Shown: one piece after another, positions 1 through 7,032 of the stretch
How positions within the stretch are numbered: the stretch's first letter is position 1
How the letters are laid out: each line of letters begins with the position of its first letter
Origin: an uncultured Collinsella sp.
GTDB taxonomy: Bacteria > Actinomycetota > Coriobacteriia > Coriobacteriales > Coriobacteriaceae
Length of the DNA stretch: 22,959 bases
NCBI GenBank assembly: GCA_902489965.1
Contig: CABUCA010000033.1
Coordinates: 1-22,959 of the forward strand
Direction of reading: 5' to 3'
Notes under the pieces: model-generated
Database searches by the model: none
The model's input: the letters and a program-made list of their open reading frames with translations, nothing else
What the model was told of the DNA's origin: nothing
Translations under genes and position numbers: made by a program

Positions 1-44
1 ACGCGTCTCCGCCTTCTGCGGCTCGGTTTTGAAGTCTCAGCCAT
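1..44 (-). CDS. Possible 5' end of a leftward gene, cut by the window edge
   Basis: Reading leftward, an ATG at 44-42 follows a GAGGGCAT stretch that could be a ribosome binding site. It opens a frame reading MAETSKPSRRRRR before the window ends. The basic, Arg-rich start resembles the flexible N-terminus of many actinobacterial proteins but names no family. It lies 84 bases downstream of the stop of the Fis-type regulator on the same strand, so it could be cotranscribed. With only 14 codons visible, this is a weak call. Confidence 0.35.
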   Translation of the reverse strand, partial: MAETSKPSRRRRRR

Positions 45-128
45 ATGCCCTCGCACGCCGTAACCAAATCGAAACAATAACGCTTTGGACTGTAGCACAC
101 GCGTCGCGCGCGGTCACGGGCGCCTCGC

Positions 129-1346
129 TCAACGGTCATCGTCCTTCAGCAAGCGCCACAGCGTTGTACGGCTTATGCCCAGCACCTCCGCCGCACGGGT
201 TCGGTTGCCGTGGAGATGGTCTACAACCAGATGCGCGATATCTCGCTCGGTATCGGCCAGCGGTCGCAGGATATACAGGTCACTTTCGAGCGTCGGGGCG
301 CCAAAGGTTGCGGTCTTAATCACGTCCTCTTGGGCGAGCACTTCCTCCGCCACAGCGCGGTCCACCGTGCCCGCCCCTACCAATATATACAGTCGTTCCG
401 AGACCTCGCGGAGCTGCAGATAGTTGCGCGGCCAGCGGTAAGCATCGAGCGTCTTCGTCGCCGTGGCAGACAGCGTGGGCGCTGCCGTCCCAAATGCATC
501 AGCAAGATATTCCAAATAGCGCGCGACCTTCGTCGACGCGGCTCCCTGCTCGGCGATTGCCGGCGCCACGCTCACCGCACAGGCGAAGCGCTCGGTCACA
601 AAGGCGGCTTGATCACTTTCGCTGCCGCCCGGCATGTCATTCGCCGTCAGCACCACATGGCAGCGCGTCGCCAACGCGGTGTCGGTCATCGTGGAGACCA
701 GCTCGCGGAGGCGCTGGGGGCCAACCGCGTTCCAGCCCTCAATGCAAAGGGTCAGCCCCATTTGGAACAACGGCGATTCGGCGCTTTTGAGCACATGGCG
801 CCAACCGCGCTCGGTGAGCTCATCGAGCGCAATGGAAACAAAGGGCTGATCGGCAAAAGGACCGTCCAGATAGAGGCGCTTGGCGATCTCGACCTGACCC
901 GCTCCCAGCTCGCCCTCGAGCATAAGGGGCACACCGCGCGCGTAGCTCTCGGCAACCGGTGCAGCCACCGCAGCGGCACCCTCAACGATGCCGTACGCGC
1001 TCGATTCGTAGCGGGCCTCAACTTCGTCGGCGTTGAGCCACTCGATGCCCGCATGCGCCGCGGCACCGCGCACCTCGCGGACCACAACGACCCAAAGCCT
1101 CCCGCCCTCTTTGTCGGTGGGGCGAACGGTCAGGCTCAGGCGCGTACCCGCACGCCCCATAACCAGACGCGCGCCGTCTCCTATACGGTCGAGACGCTCA
1201 GCGACAAAAACTGCCGCATCCCGCTCAAGCGCCGCGTCATTCATGGTCGAGATCGCGACGTCCCCACGCGCATCGATTGCCAATGCCGAGGCCCCGGCAG
1301 CAGCTAGGGCATCGGTCAAGATGTTCAGCTTGGCATCGCTATCCAT
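129..1346 (-). CDS. Fis-type HTH transcriptional regulator with a degenerate sigma-54-activator-like AAA+ domain
   Basis: The protein has 405 residues if started at the ATG at 1346, which follows an AGGGG box; the open frame runs on to 1547 but that extension looks non-coding. The C-terminus is a clear Fis-like helix-turn-helix (RAAEVLGISRTTLWRLLK), as in NtrC/PrpR-type activators. The middle aligns loosely with their AAA+ domain: GELGAGQVEIAK stands where GExGxGKE(x)xAR is expected, followed by PFVSIALDEL. The Walker A Lys is replaced by Gln, there is no GAFTGA loop, and Walker B reads LCIEGWN. It is therefore unlikely to hydrolyse ATP or to contact sigma-54. The N-terminal ~130 residues could be a small sensory region. 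It probably acts as a simple DNA-binding regulator of unknown target. The yeiH-like gene upstream on the same strand is a candidate. Confidence 0.75.
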   Translation of the reverse strand: MDSDAKLNILTDALAAAGASALAIDARGDVAISTMNDAALERDAAVFVAERLDRIGDGARLVMGRAGTRLSLTVRPTDKEGGRLWVVVVREVRGAAAHAGIEWLNADEVEARYESSAYGIVEGAAAVAAPVAESYARGVPLMLEGELGAGQVEIAKRLYLDGPFADQPFVSIALDELTERGWRHVLKSAESPLFQMGLTLCIEGWNAVGPQRLRELVSTMTDTALATRCHVVLTANDMPGGSESDQAAFVTERFACAVSVAPAIAEQGAASTKVARYLEYLADAFGTAAPTLSATATKTLDAYRWPRNYLQLREVSERLYILVGAGTVDRAVAEEVLAQEDVIKTATFGAPTLESDLYILRPLADTERDIAHLVVDHLHGNRTRAAEVLGISRTTLWRLLKDDDR

Positions 1347-1382
1347 GATTTGCCCCTGTCCGCGGCGACGTGCAACCGCCGA

Positions 1383-1396
1383 CGGTCGTACGACCG
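1383..1396. promoter_or_regulatory. 14-bp perfect palindrome upstream of the Fis-type regulator
   Basis: CGGTCGTACGACCG is a perfect dyad centred about 43 bases upstream of the chosen ATG at 1346. Fis-type HTH proteins bind dyads as dimers, so an autoregulatory operator is a reasonable guess. No binding-site consensus for this regulator is known to me. Confidence 0.35.
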
Positions 1397-1471
1397 AGTG
1401 TTTCAAAATTGAACGATATTGCTCACCAAACACTATAGGGCAGAAAGCGCCGTCCTGCGAGTATAGGTGTT

Positions 1472-1560
1472 GCCCCGCATCGCCATCCTGGCGGGGCGAT
1501 AAGAGCTCTTCGGGACTTATAAACCTGCGGACAAGCCATACCCGCAAGAGCTCCTATCGC
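1472..1560 (-). promoter_or_regulatory. Structured leader or 3' region: 15-bp stem with inner hairpin plus a GC-rich hairpin
   Basis: On the minus strand the segment 1560-1546 (GCGATAGGAGCTCTT) can pair with 1510-1496 (AAGAGCTCTTATCGC). The only non-Watson-Crick position is G-U in the minus-strand RNA; on the plus strand it would be an A-C mismatch, which suggests a minus-strand RNA structure. The region enclosed contains a smaller GCGG/CCGC hairpin. A second 7-bp stem GCCCCGC/GCGGGGC follows at 1497-1472. It sits between the yeiH-like gene and the Fis-type regulator, both leftward. No T-run follows, so it is not a typical intrinsic terminator. It may be a leader or a processing element. Confidence 0.4.
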
Positions 1561-1605
1561 TCCACCGCAGGCATGCGCTCACCAGCACGCAAATAAGCTA
1601 CTTCT

Positions 1606-2640
1606 CTACCAGATTCCCAGCACGTGCTGCATTCCCAAACTCATGCACGCAATGCCAATCCAGCAGCAAAAGCCCAGCGCGATGGGCTTGCCGCCCTTTT
1701 TGACCAGCTCGACGATATCGGTATTAAAACCAATAGCCGCCATGGCCATCACAATAAAGAACTTCGACAGCTCCTTGATGGGCGCCGTGATGGACACAGG
1801 AAGCTGAAACACCGTGGTGATCACGCTCGCCAGCACAAAGAACAGCACAAACATGGGAAACGCGCGTTTAAGCGAGAACGTGCTCTTAGCGTCGCCACCG
1901 GCCTTGCGTGCCAGATGCATCTGCCAGCATGCGAGGACCAACGTGATGGGAATAATGGCCAGCGTCCTGGTGAGCTTGACCACCGTGGCGCTCTCGAGCA
2001 CATTGGCGCCGGGATGCATGCTGTCCCAAGCGCTCGCCGCAGCCGTTACGGACGAGGTGTCGTTGATGGCGGTACCGGCAAACAGGCCAAAGCCCTCGTT
2101 GGTCAGCCCGAGCATGCCGCCGAGCGTCGGAAACACGAGCGCCGCGATAACGTTAAACAGGAAGATGACCGAAATAGCCTGGGCAATCTCGCGATCGTCG
2201 GCATCGATGACGGGTGCGGTCGCGGCGATGGCAGAACCGCCGCAAATCGACGAACCCACACCCACAAGCGTCGCGATCTTGCCCGGCACGTTCATGACGC
2301 GGCAGAGCACAAAGGCAATGACAAGCGATGTCGAGATTGTCGCCACGATAATCGGCAACGACTGGGCGCCCTTGGACAGAATCTGGGAGAGGTTCATGCC
2401 AAAGCCAAGCAGGATAACCGCGTACTGCAAGACTTTTTTGGACGTATAGGTAACGCCGGCGGCGAGCTGTTCGCGACGATTCTTGGGAAAGACGAGCGCC
2501 AGGACCATGCCAAAGAGGATGGCGAATACCGGACCGCCGACCACCTCAATCTGTTTGCCGAGCAACGTCGCGGGAATGGCGATGATCAGGCAGAACAAGA
2601 CGCCTTTCCAGCGCTCGCGTACGATGTTTGCCAGTTGCAT
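1606..2640 (-). CDS. yeiH: YeiH/UPF0324 family membrane protein (putative anion exporter)
   Basis: This is a 344-residue, very hydrophobic protein with about ten membrane segments, the usual size for the family (COG2855, often labelled 'putative sulfate exporter'). Recognisable stretches are GPVFAILFGMVLALVFP, KKVLQYAVILLGFGMNLSQI, VGVGSSICGGSAIAATAPV and the C-terminal NTDIVELVKKGGKPIALGF. The GSSICGGSAI glycine-rich segment is a family hallmark. The substrate is not firmly established for any member; sulfur oxyanions or related organic acids are suggested by annotation only. The start ATG follows AAGGAATCCCAT. A GntR/FCD regulator is transcribed divergently from the shared 163-bp gap and is the likely regulator. 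Confidence 0.85.
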   Translation of the reverse strand: MQLANIVRERWKGVLFCLIIAIPATLLGKQIEVVGGPVFAILFGMVLALVFPKNRREQLAAGVTYTSKKVLQYAVILLGFGMNLSQILSKGAQSLPIIVATISTSLVIAFVLCRVMNVPGKIATLVGVGSSICGGSAIAATAPVIDADDREIAQAISVIFLFNVIAALVFPTLGGMLGLTNEGFGLFAGTAINDTSSVTAAASAWDSMHPGANVLESATVVKLTRTLAIIPITLVLACWQMHLARKAGGDAKSTFSLKRAFPMFVLFFVLASVITTVFQLPVSITAPIKELSKFFIVMAMAAIGFNTDIVELVKKGGKPIALGFCCWIGIACMSLGMQHVLGIW

Positions 2641-2803
2641 ATGGGATTCCTTCTTTCTATTTCACGTTTGCGACGGCTTATGATACGGCAACATTGAGCG
2701 CAGCCTTGCGCAAACACAGACTAAGATGCCGCAATAGTTCTCAGGCAACAGCCGAATTACCCACCGCGGAGAGCTGATTCGCGGCATAATTAACAACTGA
2801 CAT

Positions 2804-3535
2804 ATGAGTTTGATAGAACAGTTGCGAGGCGCTATGGAAGAATCGATGCACGTCGGCGAGCAGGAAACGAGCCTACAGGACCAGTCCTATCACACCATTC
2901 GACGCAAAATCGTCTACCTGGACTACAAGCCGGGCGAAAAGCTGGGCGTCAAGCAACTTTGCGACGACCTGGATATGGGTCGCACGCCCGTGCGCGAGGC
3001 TTTGGTTCGCTTGGCGCAGGAAGGCCTGGTGCGCACCGTGCCCCAGAGCGGCACCTATGTCTCGCCCATCAACCTCACCCTTGCCGAGAGTGCCTGTTAC
3101 ATCCGCGAGCATCTGGAAAAGCAGGTGATCGTGGAGTGCTGCGCGCGCGCCACGTCGGCTGGCATCGAGCAGCTCGACCGCGCCATCGCGCTGCAGGAAA
3201 AGGCCATGGCCGAAGAGGATCGCATCGGCTTCTTTTTGAGCGACAACCTCATGCATCACATGATTTTTAGCATCGCATGTCGCAGCACCGTGTGGTCGTG
3301 GCTCGAAGAGACCAATGCCGACCTGGAGCGCTTCCGCTGGCTGCGCGCCGCCACGCAGGTTCTCGACAATCAGGACATCGTGAACGAGCACAAGCAGATT
3401 CGCCGCGCTATCGCCGGTCGCGACCCCATCGAAGCGAGCTTTTCGGTCAGCAAGCACCTGCACATGATGTTCCGCAACCAAACCGAGGTTCTGGACCAGT
3501 TCCCCGAGTACTTCGAGACCAGCAAGCTCCGCTAA
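2804..3535 (+). CDS. GntR family transcriptional regulator (FadR/FCD subfamily)
   Basis: The protein has 243 residues. A winged helix at about residues 27-90 (GEKLGVKQLCDDLDMGRTPV, REALVRLAQEGLV, PQSGTYV) is typical of GntR. It is followed by an all-helical FCD ligand domain with His residues in DNLMHHMIF and VNEHKQI, positions that bind a metal or acid ligand in the family. FCD regulators usually sense organic acids or sugar acids. It is divergent from the yeiH-like transporter and probably controls it. Start choice is uncertain. The ATG at 2804 has no good ribosome binding site and lies just after a possible -10 (CATAAT, 2785-2790). The ATG at 2834 has a GAGG box four bases upstream and would give a 233-residue protein. 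Confidence 0.88.
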   Translation: MSLIEQLRGAMEESMHVGEQETSLQDQSYHTIRRKIVYLDYKPGEKLGVKQLCDDLDMGRTPVREALVRLAQEGLVRTVPQSGTYVSPINLTLAESACYIREHLEKQVIVECCARATSAGIEQLDRAIALQEKAMAEEDRIGFFLSDNLMHHMIFSIACRSTVWSWLEETNADLERFRWLRAATQVLDNQDIVNEHKQIRRAIAGRDPIEASFSVSKHLHMMFRNQTEVLDQFPEYFETSKLR

Positions 3536-3575
3536 CCTGCCAAAAAGGGACAGGTTTATTTTGGCAGGTTTTATC
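3536..3575 (+). repeat. Dispersed hairpin repeat, copy 1 (GGGACAGG loop)
   Basis: Directly after the gntR stop codon, CCTGCCAAAA (3536-3545) pairs perfectly with TTTTGGCAGG (3559-3568). The 13-base loop is AGGGACAGGTTTA, and the conserved tail TTTTATC follows. Nearly the same unit occurs at 9296, 8820 and, inverted, at 5719-5758. In each copy a second, unrelated hairpin follows after some 12-35 bases; here it is the glmS/gntR terminator. Confidence 0.8.
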
Positions 3576-3589
3576 CGGGCAAATGCAAC

Positions 3590-3625
3590 AAGGCCCGGCT
3601 CCGTCTTGATGCGGAGCCGGGCCTT
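3590..3625. terminator. Bidirectional terminator between gntR and glmS
   Basis: AAGGCCCGGCTCCG (3590-3603) and CGGAGCCGGGCCTT (3612-3625) form a perfect 14-bp stem with an 8-base loop. It sits between converging genes. On the minus strand it is followed by GTTGCATTTG, only moderately T-rich. Confidence 0.75.
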
Positions 3626-3648
3626 AGTCGCTAGAACGGCGGAACCAA

Positions 3649-5496
3649 CTACTCGACCGTGACGCTTTTCGCCAGGTTGCGGGGCTGGTCGACGTCGCAG
3701 CCGCGCAGGATGGCGACCTCGCGGGCGAGCAGCTGCAGCGGGACACTCGCCGTGATGGGGCTGAACACGTCGCGGACTGCCGGCACGCGGATGATGCAGT
3801 CGGCAATCTTGTTGATCTCCTCGTCGCCCTCGGTGGCAACGACGATGACCTTGGCACCGCGCGCCTTGCACTCCATAAGGTTCGACACGGTCTTGTCGTA
3901 GGTGGCACTCTTGGTGGCCACAGCGATGACAGGGAAGCCCAGGTCGATCAGGGCAATGGGGCCGTGCTTCATCTCACCGGCGGCATATGCCTCGGCGTGC
4001 AGGTAGCTGACCTCTTTGAGCTTGAGCGCGCCCTCGTAGGAAATAGCGGCACCCATGCCGCGACCCACAAACAGTGCGGACTGCGCGTCCTTGCACAGCA
4101 GGGCGGCCTCATGAACGGCCTCGGTTTGGGTATCCAAAATCCACTGGATCTGCTCGGCCGTATCGGAAAGCTCGCGGAACAGCATGCGCGCCTGCTTGGT
4201 GGTCAAGCGGTACTTGACCTGCGCCAGCAGCAGGGCCAGCAGCGTCAGGCTCACAACCTGGCCGATGAAGCTCTTGGTCGAGGCGACCGCGATCTCCTTG
4301 TTGGCCTTGGTGTAGATGACGCCGTCGCTCTCACGCGCCACGGGGCTGCCCACCACGTTGGTGATGCCGAAGACCTTGGCACCCTTGATGCGCGCATCGC
4401 GGATGGCGGCGAGAGTGTCGGCCGTCTCGCCCGACTGGGACACGGCCACGACGAGCGTCGTCGGCGTGATGATGGGGTTGCGATAGCGGAACTCGCTGGC
4501 CGCCTCCACCTCGGTGGGGATGCGAGCCCAGCCCTCAATGAGATTCTTGGCAATGAGGCCAGCGTGATAGCTGGTGCCGCAAGCGATCACGTAGACGCGG
4601 TCGATATCGTTGAGTTCCTCGAGCGAAAGGCCCAGCTCGTCAATGTCGAGCTCGCCGGCCGGCGTCATACGACCAACCAGCGTGTCGCGCACGACGCGCG
4701 GCTGCTCGTGGATTTCCTTGAGCATAAAGTCGGGATAACCGCCCTTTTCTGCCATGTCCAGGTCCCAGTCGATGTGGGTGACCTTGGGCTCGATAACATT
4801 GCCGGCCTCGTCGGTGTACTCGACGCCTGCGGGCGTGAGCTTGGCAAACTGACCGTCCTCGAGCACCACGACATCGCGGGTGGCGTCGATGAGCGCGATG
4901 ACATCGGAAGCAACATAGGAGCCGGTTTCGCCCACACCGACCACGATCGGGGAATCCTTGCGGGCCACGGCGATCACGCCGGGCTCGTCAGCGCACACGG
5001 CGGCCAGACCATAGGCACCGACCACGTGGGTGCACGCCTCGCGCACGGAGGCCATCAGGTCGTGCGTCTCGGCATAAGCCTCTTCGATCAGATGCGCGAA
5101 GACCTCGGTATCGGTCTCGCTCTTAAAGTGGTGGCCGCGACCCTCCAGCTCTTCGCGCAGCTCGGCGAAGTTCTCGATGATGCCGTTGTGGACGATGGCG
5201 ATACGACCGTCGCAGCTGGTGTGGGGGTGAGCGTTAACGACGGAGGGCTTGCCGTGGGTGGCCCAACGGGTGTGGCCGATACCGCAGGTAGCGTCGCTGT
5301 CGATGTTGGAAAGCTCGCTCTCCAGGCCCGCGACCTTGCCCACGCGGCGGATGACGTCGAGGTGCGCCGCGGCGCCCTCGCCCACCTCGAGCGCGACGCC
5401 CGAGGAGTCATAGCCGCGATACTCCATACGCTTGAGGCCCGTGACCAGGATGTTCTTTGCAATATCAGAGCCGGTGTAGCCGACGATTCCGCACAT
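3649..5496 (-). CDS. glmS: Glutamine--fructose-6-phosphate aminotransferase (isomerizing)
   Basis: This enzyme makes glucosamine-6-phosphate from fructose-6-phosphate and glutamine, the first committed step to peptidoglycan amino sugars. It has 615 residues, full length for the family. The start is MCGIVGYTG, giving the N-terminal nucleophile Cys after Met removal. The glutaminase domain includes EYRGYDSSG, HTRWATHG and the HNGIIEN loop. Two SIS sugar-binding domains follow, with ACGTSYHAG and SQSGETADT in the first. The end, DQPRNLAKSVTVE, is the conserved C-terminal tail that closes the active site. The start ATG follows GAAGGGATTTATCCT. The gene is monocistronic and converges with gntR. 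There is no glmS ribozyme in the leader that I can recognise; an ATACCA operator array lies upstream instead. Confidence 0.97.
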   Translation of the reverse strand: MCGIVGYTGSDIAKNILVTGLKRMEYRGYDSSGVALEVGEGAAAHLDVIRRVGKVAGLESELSNIDSDATCGIGHTRWATHGKPSVVNAHPHTSCDGRIAIVHNGIIENFAELREELEGRGHHFKSETDTEVFAHLIEEAYAETHDLMASVREACTHVVGAYGLAAVCADEPGVIAVARKDSPIVVGVGETGSYVASDVIALIDATRDVVVLEDGQFAKLTPAGVEYTDEAGNVIEPKVTHIDWDLDMAEKGGYPDFMLKEIHEQPRVVRDTLVGRMTPAGELDIDELGLSLEELNDIDRVYVIACGTSYHAGLIAKNLIEGWARIPTEVEAASEFRYRNPIITPTTLVVAVSQSGETADTLAAIRDARIKGAKVFGITNVVGSPVARESDGVIYTKANKEIAVASTKSFIGQVVSLTLLALLLAQVKYRLTTKQARMLFRELSDTAEQIQWILDTQTEAVHEAALLCKDAQSALFVGRGMGAAISYEGALKLKEVSYLHAEAYAAGEMKHGPIALIDLGFPVIAVATKSATYDKTVSNLMECKARGAKVIVVATEGDEEINKIADCIIRVPAVRDVFSPITASVPLQLLAREVAILRGCDVDQPRNLAKSVTVE

Positions 5497-5566
5497 AGGA
5501 TAAATCCCTTCGTTCGCGTGACTGCAAGACGTCCACGCACAGGGGGCGCTGAGACGTATAACGTTC

Positions 5567-5579
5567 GAGTATTGTACTC
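5567..5579 (-). promoter_or_regulatory. glmS: Candidate glmS promoter -10 region inside a small palindrome
   Basis: The dyad GAGTA-TTG-TACTC contains, on the minus strand, TACAAT, a good -10 hexamer about 80 bases before the glmS ATG. No clear -35 is visible at 16-18 bases. This fits a promoter that overlaps or depends on the upstream operator array. The assignment is tentative. Confidence 0.4.
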
Positions 5580-5597
5580 ACGCAAACGCAAGCTGAT

Positions 5598-5630
5598 ATA
5601 CCAGAAGTGGTATCTCAACTTAGATACCAC
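5598..5630. promoter_or_regulatory. Overlapping operator array (three ATACCA/TGGTAT half-sites) upstream of glmS
   Basis: ATACCA-GAAG-TGGTAT (5598-5613) is one perfect dyad. GTGGTATCT-CAACTT-AGATACCAC (5607-5630) is a second, 9-bp perfect dyad that shares the middle half-site. The half-site TGGTAT/ATACCA matches the core of operators bound by HutC-type GntR regulators of amino-sugar metabolism (NagR/YvoA, DasR). The array lies just upstream of the candidate glmS -10. The regulator is not in this window; the FCD-type GntR at 2804 belongs to another subfamily. Confidence 0.6.
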
Positions 5631-5655
5631 CCGATGCACACACGTCCAGCCGGTC

Positions 5656-5696
5656 CAAACCACCACAAAAGCACCTGTCCCCTTCGTGGTGGTTTG
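5656..5696. repeat. Hairpin with GGGGACAGGTG in its loop
   Basis: CAAACCACCAC (5656-5666) pairs perfectly with GTGGTGGTTTG (5686-5696). On the minus strand the loop contains GGGGACAGGTG, the same core as the loop of the dispersed repeat. It follows the inverted copy of that repeat (5719-5758) on the minus strand and could be its second hairpin. It lies between divergent glmS and a LacI regulator. Confidence 0.65.
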
Positions 5697-5718
5697 AGCT
5701 GGCAACAGCGTTTCCCCA

Positions 5719-5758
5719 GATAAAACCTGCCAAAATAAACCTATCCCTCTTTGGTAGG
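5719..5758 (-). repeat. Dispersed hairpin repeat, copy 2 (inverted, GGGATAGG loop)
   Basis: On the minus strand this reads CCTACCAAAGAGGGATAGG, then TTTATTTTGGCAGG and the tail TTTTATCTGGGGAAACGC. It matches copies 1 and 4 closely, and the tail identity extends into GGGGAAACGC. One stem position is changed. Unlike copies 1 and 4, which lie at convergent gene ends, this copy lies in a divergent promoter region. Its edge abuts the lacI-type promoter. Confidence 0.75.
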
Positions 5759-5765
5759 TTTGGGA

Positions 5766-5774
5766 TGCTACAAT
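5766..5774 (+). promoter_or_regulatory. Candidate extended -10 promoter for the LacI regulator
   Basis: TGCTACAAT matches an extended -10 (TGn-TATAAT-like) 35 bases before the ATG at 5810. No good -35 is seen; the position falls in the dispersed repeat. Confidence 0.5.
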
Positions 5775-5809
5775 CTGGCTTGTACTTGAAACGCATCAAA
5801 GGGGCCGCT

Positions 5810-6919
5810 ATGGCAAAGGTAAAAATCAGCGACGTCGCGCGCGAGGCCGGGGTTTCGCTGGGCACGGTTTCCAACGCGCTCAACCATCCCGAAAAGTTGC
5901 GCCCCGAGACCCTCAAGCTCATCAACGAGACCATCAGTCGCCTTGGCTACCTGCCCAACCAAAGCGCCCGTCAGCTCGCGGGCGGCGCCACCAAGTCCTT
6001 TGGCCTGGTGCTCCCCCGTCTCGATCACGGCTTTTCGCTCCAAATCGCCAGCGGCGCCCACAACGAGGCCCGCAAGCACGGCTACGACTTGCTCATCGCC
6101 AACGCCGATAACGACGATATTCTCGAGGACCATTACCTGCGCTACTTTATGGGCACCCAGATGTCCGGCGTCATGGTTCAGCCCATGGCATCCCCCGACT
6201 GGCACCCCGCCATGACCAAGATGCCCGTGCCGATCGTCCATCTGGACATCCATTGCTCCGAGCCCGGCTACTACGTAGCGGCCGACAATGAGGCCCAGGG
6301 TCGCATCATTGCCGAACTTGCCATCGCCCGCGGCGCGCACCATATTGTCGTCGTCGGCCGAGCAGCATTTATGCAACTCACCCTGCGCGTCCTTGGCATT
6401 CATAAGGCGCTCGCCCTGCACCCCGATATCAAGATCGAAGTCATCGACGCCGGCGAATGGAATACCGCTGCCGACGGCTACGGCATCGGTGCCCAAATCG
6501 CCGAGCGCCCCGCGGACGAACGTCCCGATTTTGTCGTCGGCCTGACCGATGTGTTGGCCTCGGGTGTCGTTTCGGCACTGGTCGACAAGGGCATCTCTGT
6601 CCCCGGGCAAGTACGCGTGGCCGGATGCGACGGCAACCCGCTCGCTTGGAGCGGATCGGTCCCGCTCACTACGGTAGCGCCCCCGGGCTACGAGATTGGC
6701 CGCAAGGGTGTCCAACTGCTGATGGAGCAAATCGAGAACAAGGCCCCGGCAAAGATCAAGCATATCCGTGTCGGCTCCGCAGTGCGTACCGTCACCGCAG
6801 TCGCCGCCGAGGATATCAACCGCCAAGAACTGGTACGTCCGTTCCTACTGGAACGCGCCAGCACCCAGGCAAGCAGCCAGACCGACGCCACGGCCATCAA
6901 CCTCGGTGCGTATCTATAG
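5810..6919 (+). CDS. LacI family transcriptional regulator
   Basis: The protein has 369 residues when started at the ATG at 5810, which follows AAAGGGG; the frame is open further upstream but a longer start has no support. Residues 3-25 (VKISDVAREAGVSLGTVSNA) form the LacI helix-turn-helix, followed by the hinge with LPNQSARQLAGG. The remainder is a periplasmic-binding-protein-like sugar sensor, including GLVLPRLDH, VMVQPMASP and VRVAGCDGNP. The gene stands alone, divergent from glmS and convergent with the HAD gene. Its target and effector cannot be told from position. The unusual C-terminal extension after the effector domain (RPFLLERASTQASSQ) is probably disordered. Confidence 0.9.
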   Translation: MAKVKISDVAREAGVSLGTVSNALNHPEKLRPETLKLINETISRLGYLPNQSARQLAGGATKSFGLVLPRLDHGFSLQIASGAHNEARKHGYDLLIANADNDDILEDHYLRYFMGTQMSGVMVQPMASPDWHPAMTKMPVPIVHLDIHCSEPGYYVAADNEAQGRIIAELAIARGAHHIVVVGRAAFMQLTLRVLGIHKALALHPDIKIEVIDAGEWNTAADGYGIGAQIAERPADERPDFVVGLTDVLASGVVSALVDKGISVPGQVRVAGCDGNPLAWSGSVPLTTVAPPGYEIGRKGVQLLMEQIENKAPAKIKHIRVGSAVRTVTAVAAEDINRQELVRPFLLERASTQASSQTDATAINLGAYL

Positions 6920-6944
6920 CACGCCCGCGAGTATGCTAAGTCGT

Positions 6945-6994
6945 CGCTTAAGCAAAAGGGGCCCGACCATTGCCGGACCCCTTTTGCTTAAGCG
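6945..6994. terminator. Bidirectional terminator between the LacI regulator and the HAD gene
   Basis: CGCTTAAGCAAAAGGGG (6945-6961) and its exact complement (6978-6994) form a 17-bp stem with a 16-base loop between converging genes. The A/T runs lie inside the stem, so it may act in both directions. Confidence 0.75.
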
Positions 6995-7032
6995 CAAACG
7001 TGAGCAATCGCTCGTTTCAACGCCGCAATTTT

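Noticed and set aside
1347..1547. 67-residue N-terminal extension of the Fis-type regulator
   Set aside because: It crosses the palindrome and a structured element and lacks a ribosome binding site; the ATG at 1346 has one.
5497..5640. glmS ribozyme in the glmS leader
   Set aside because: The leader is only about 80 bases from the likely start point and lacks a recognisable ribozyme core; an operator array explains the region better.
3964..5697. 577-residue plus-strand open frame
   Set aside because: It is antisense to glmS, with shadow-type composition and no binding site.
5088..5705. 205-residue minus-strand frame starting MPAQTTTKGTG
   Set aside because: It runs through a dispersed hairpin and then overlaps glmS in another frame.
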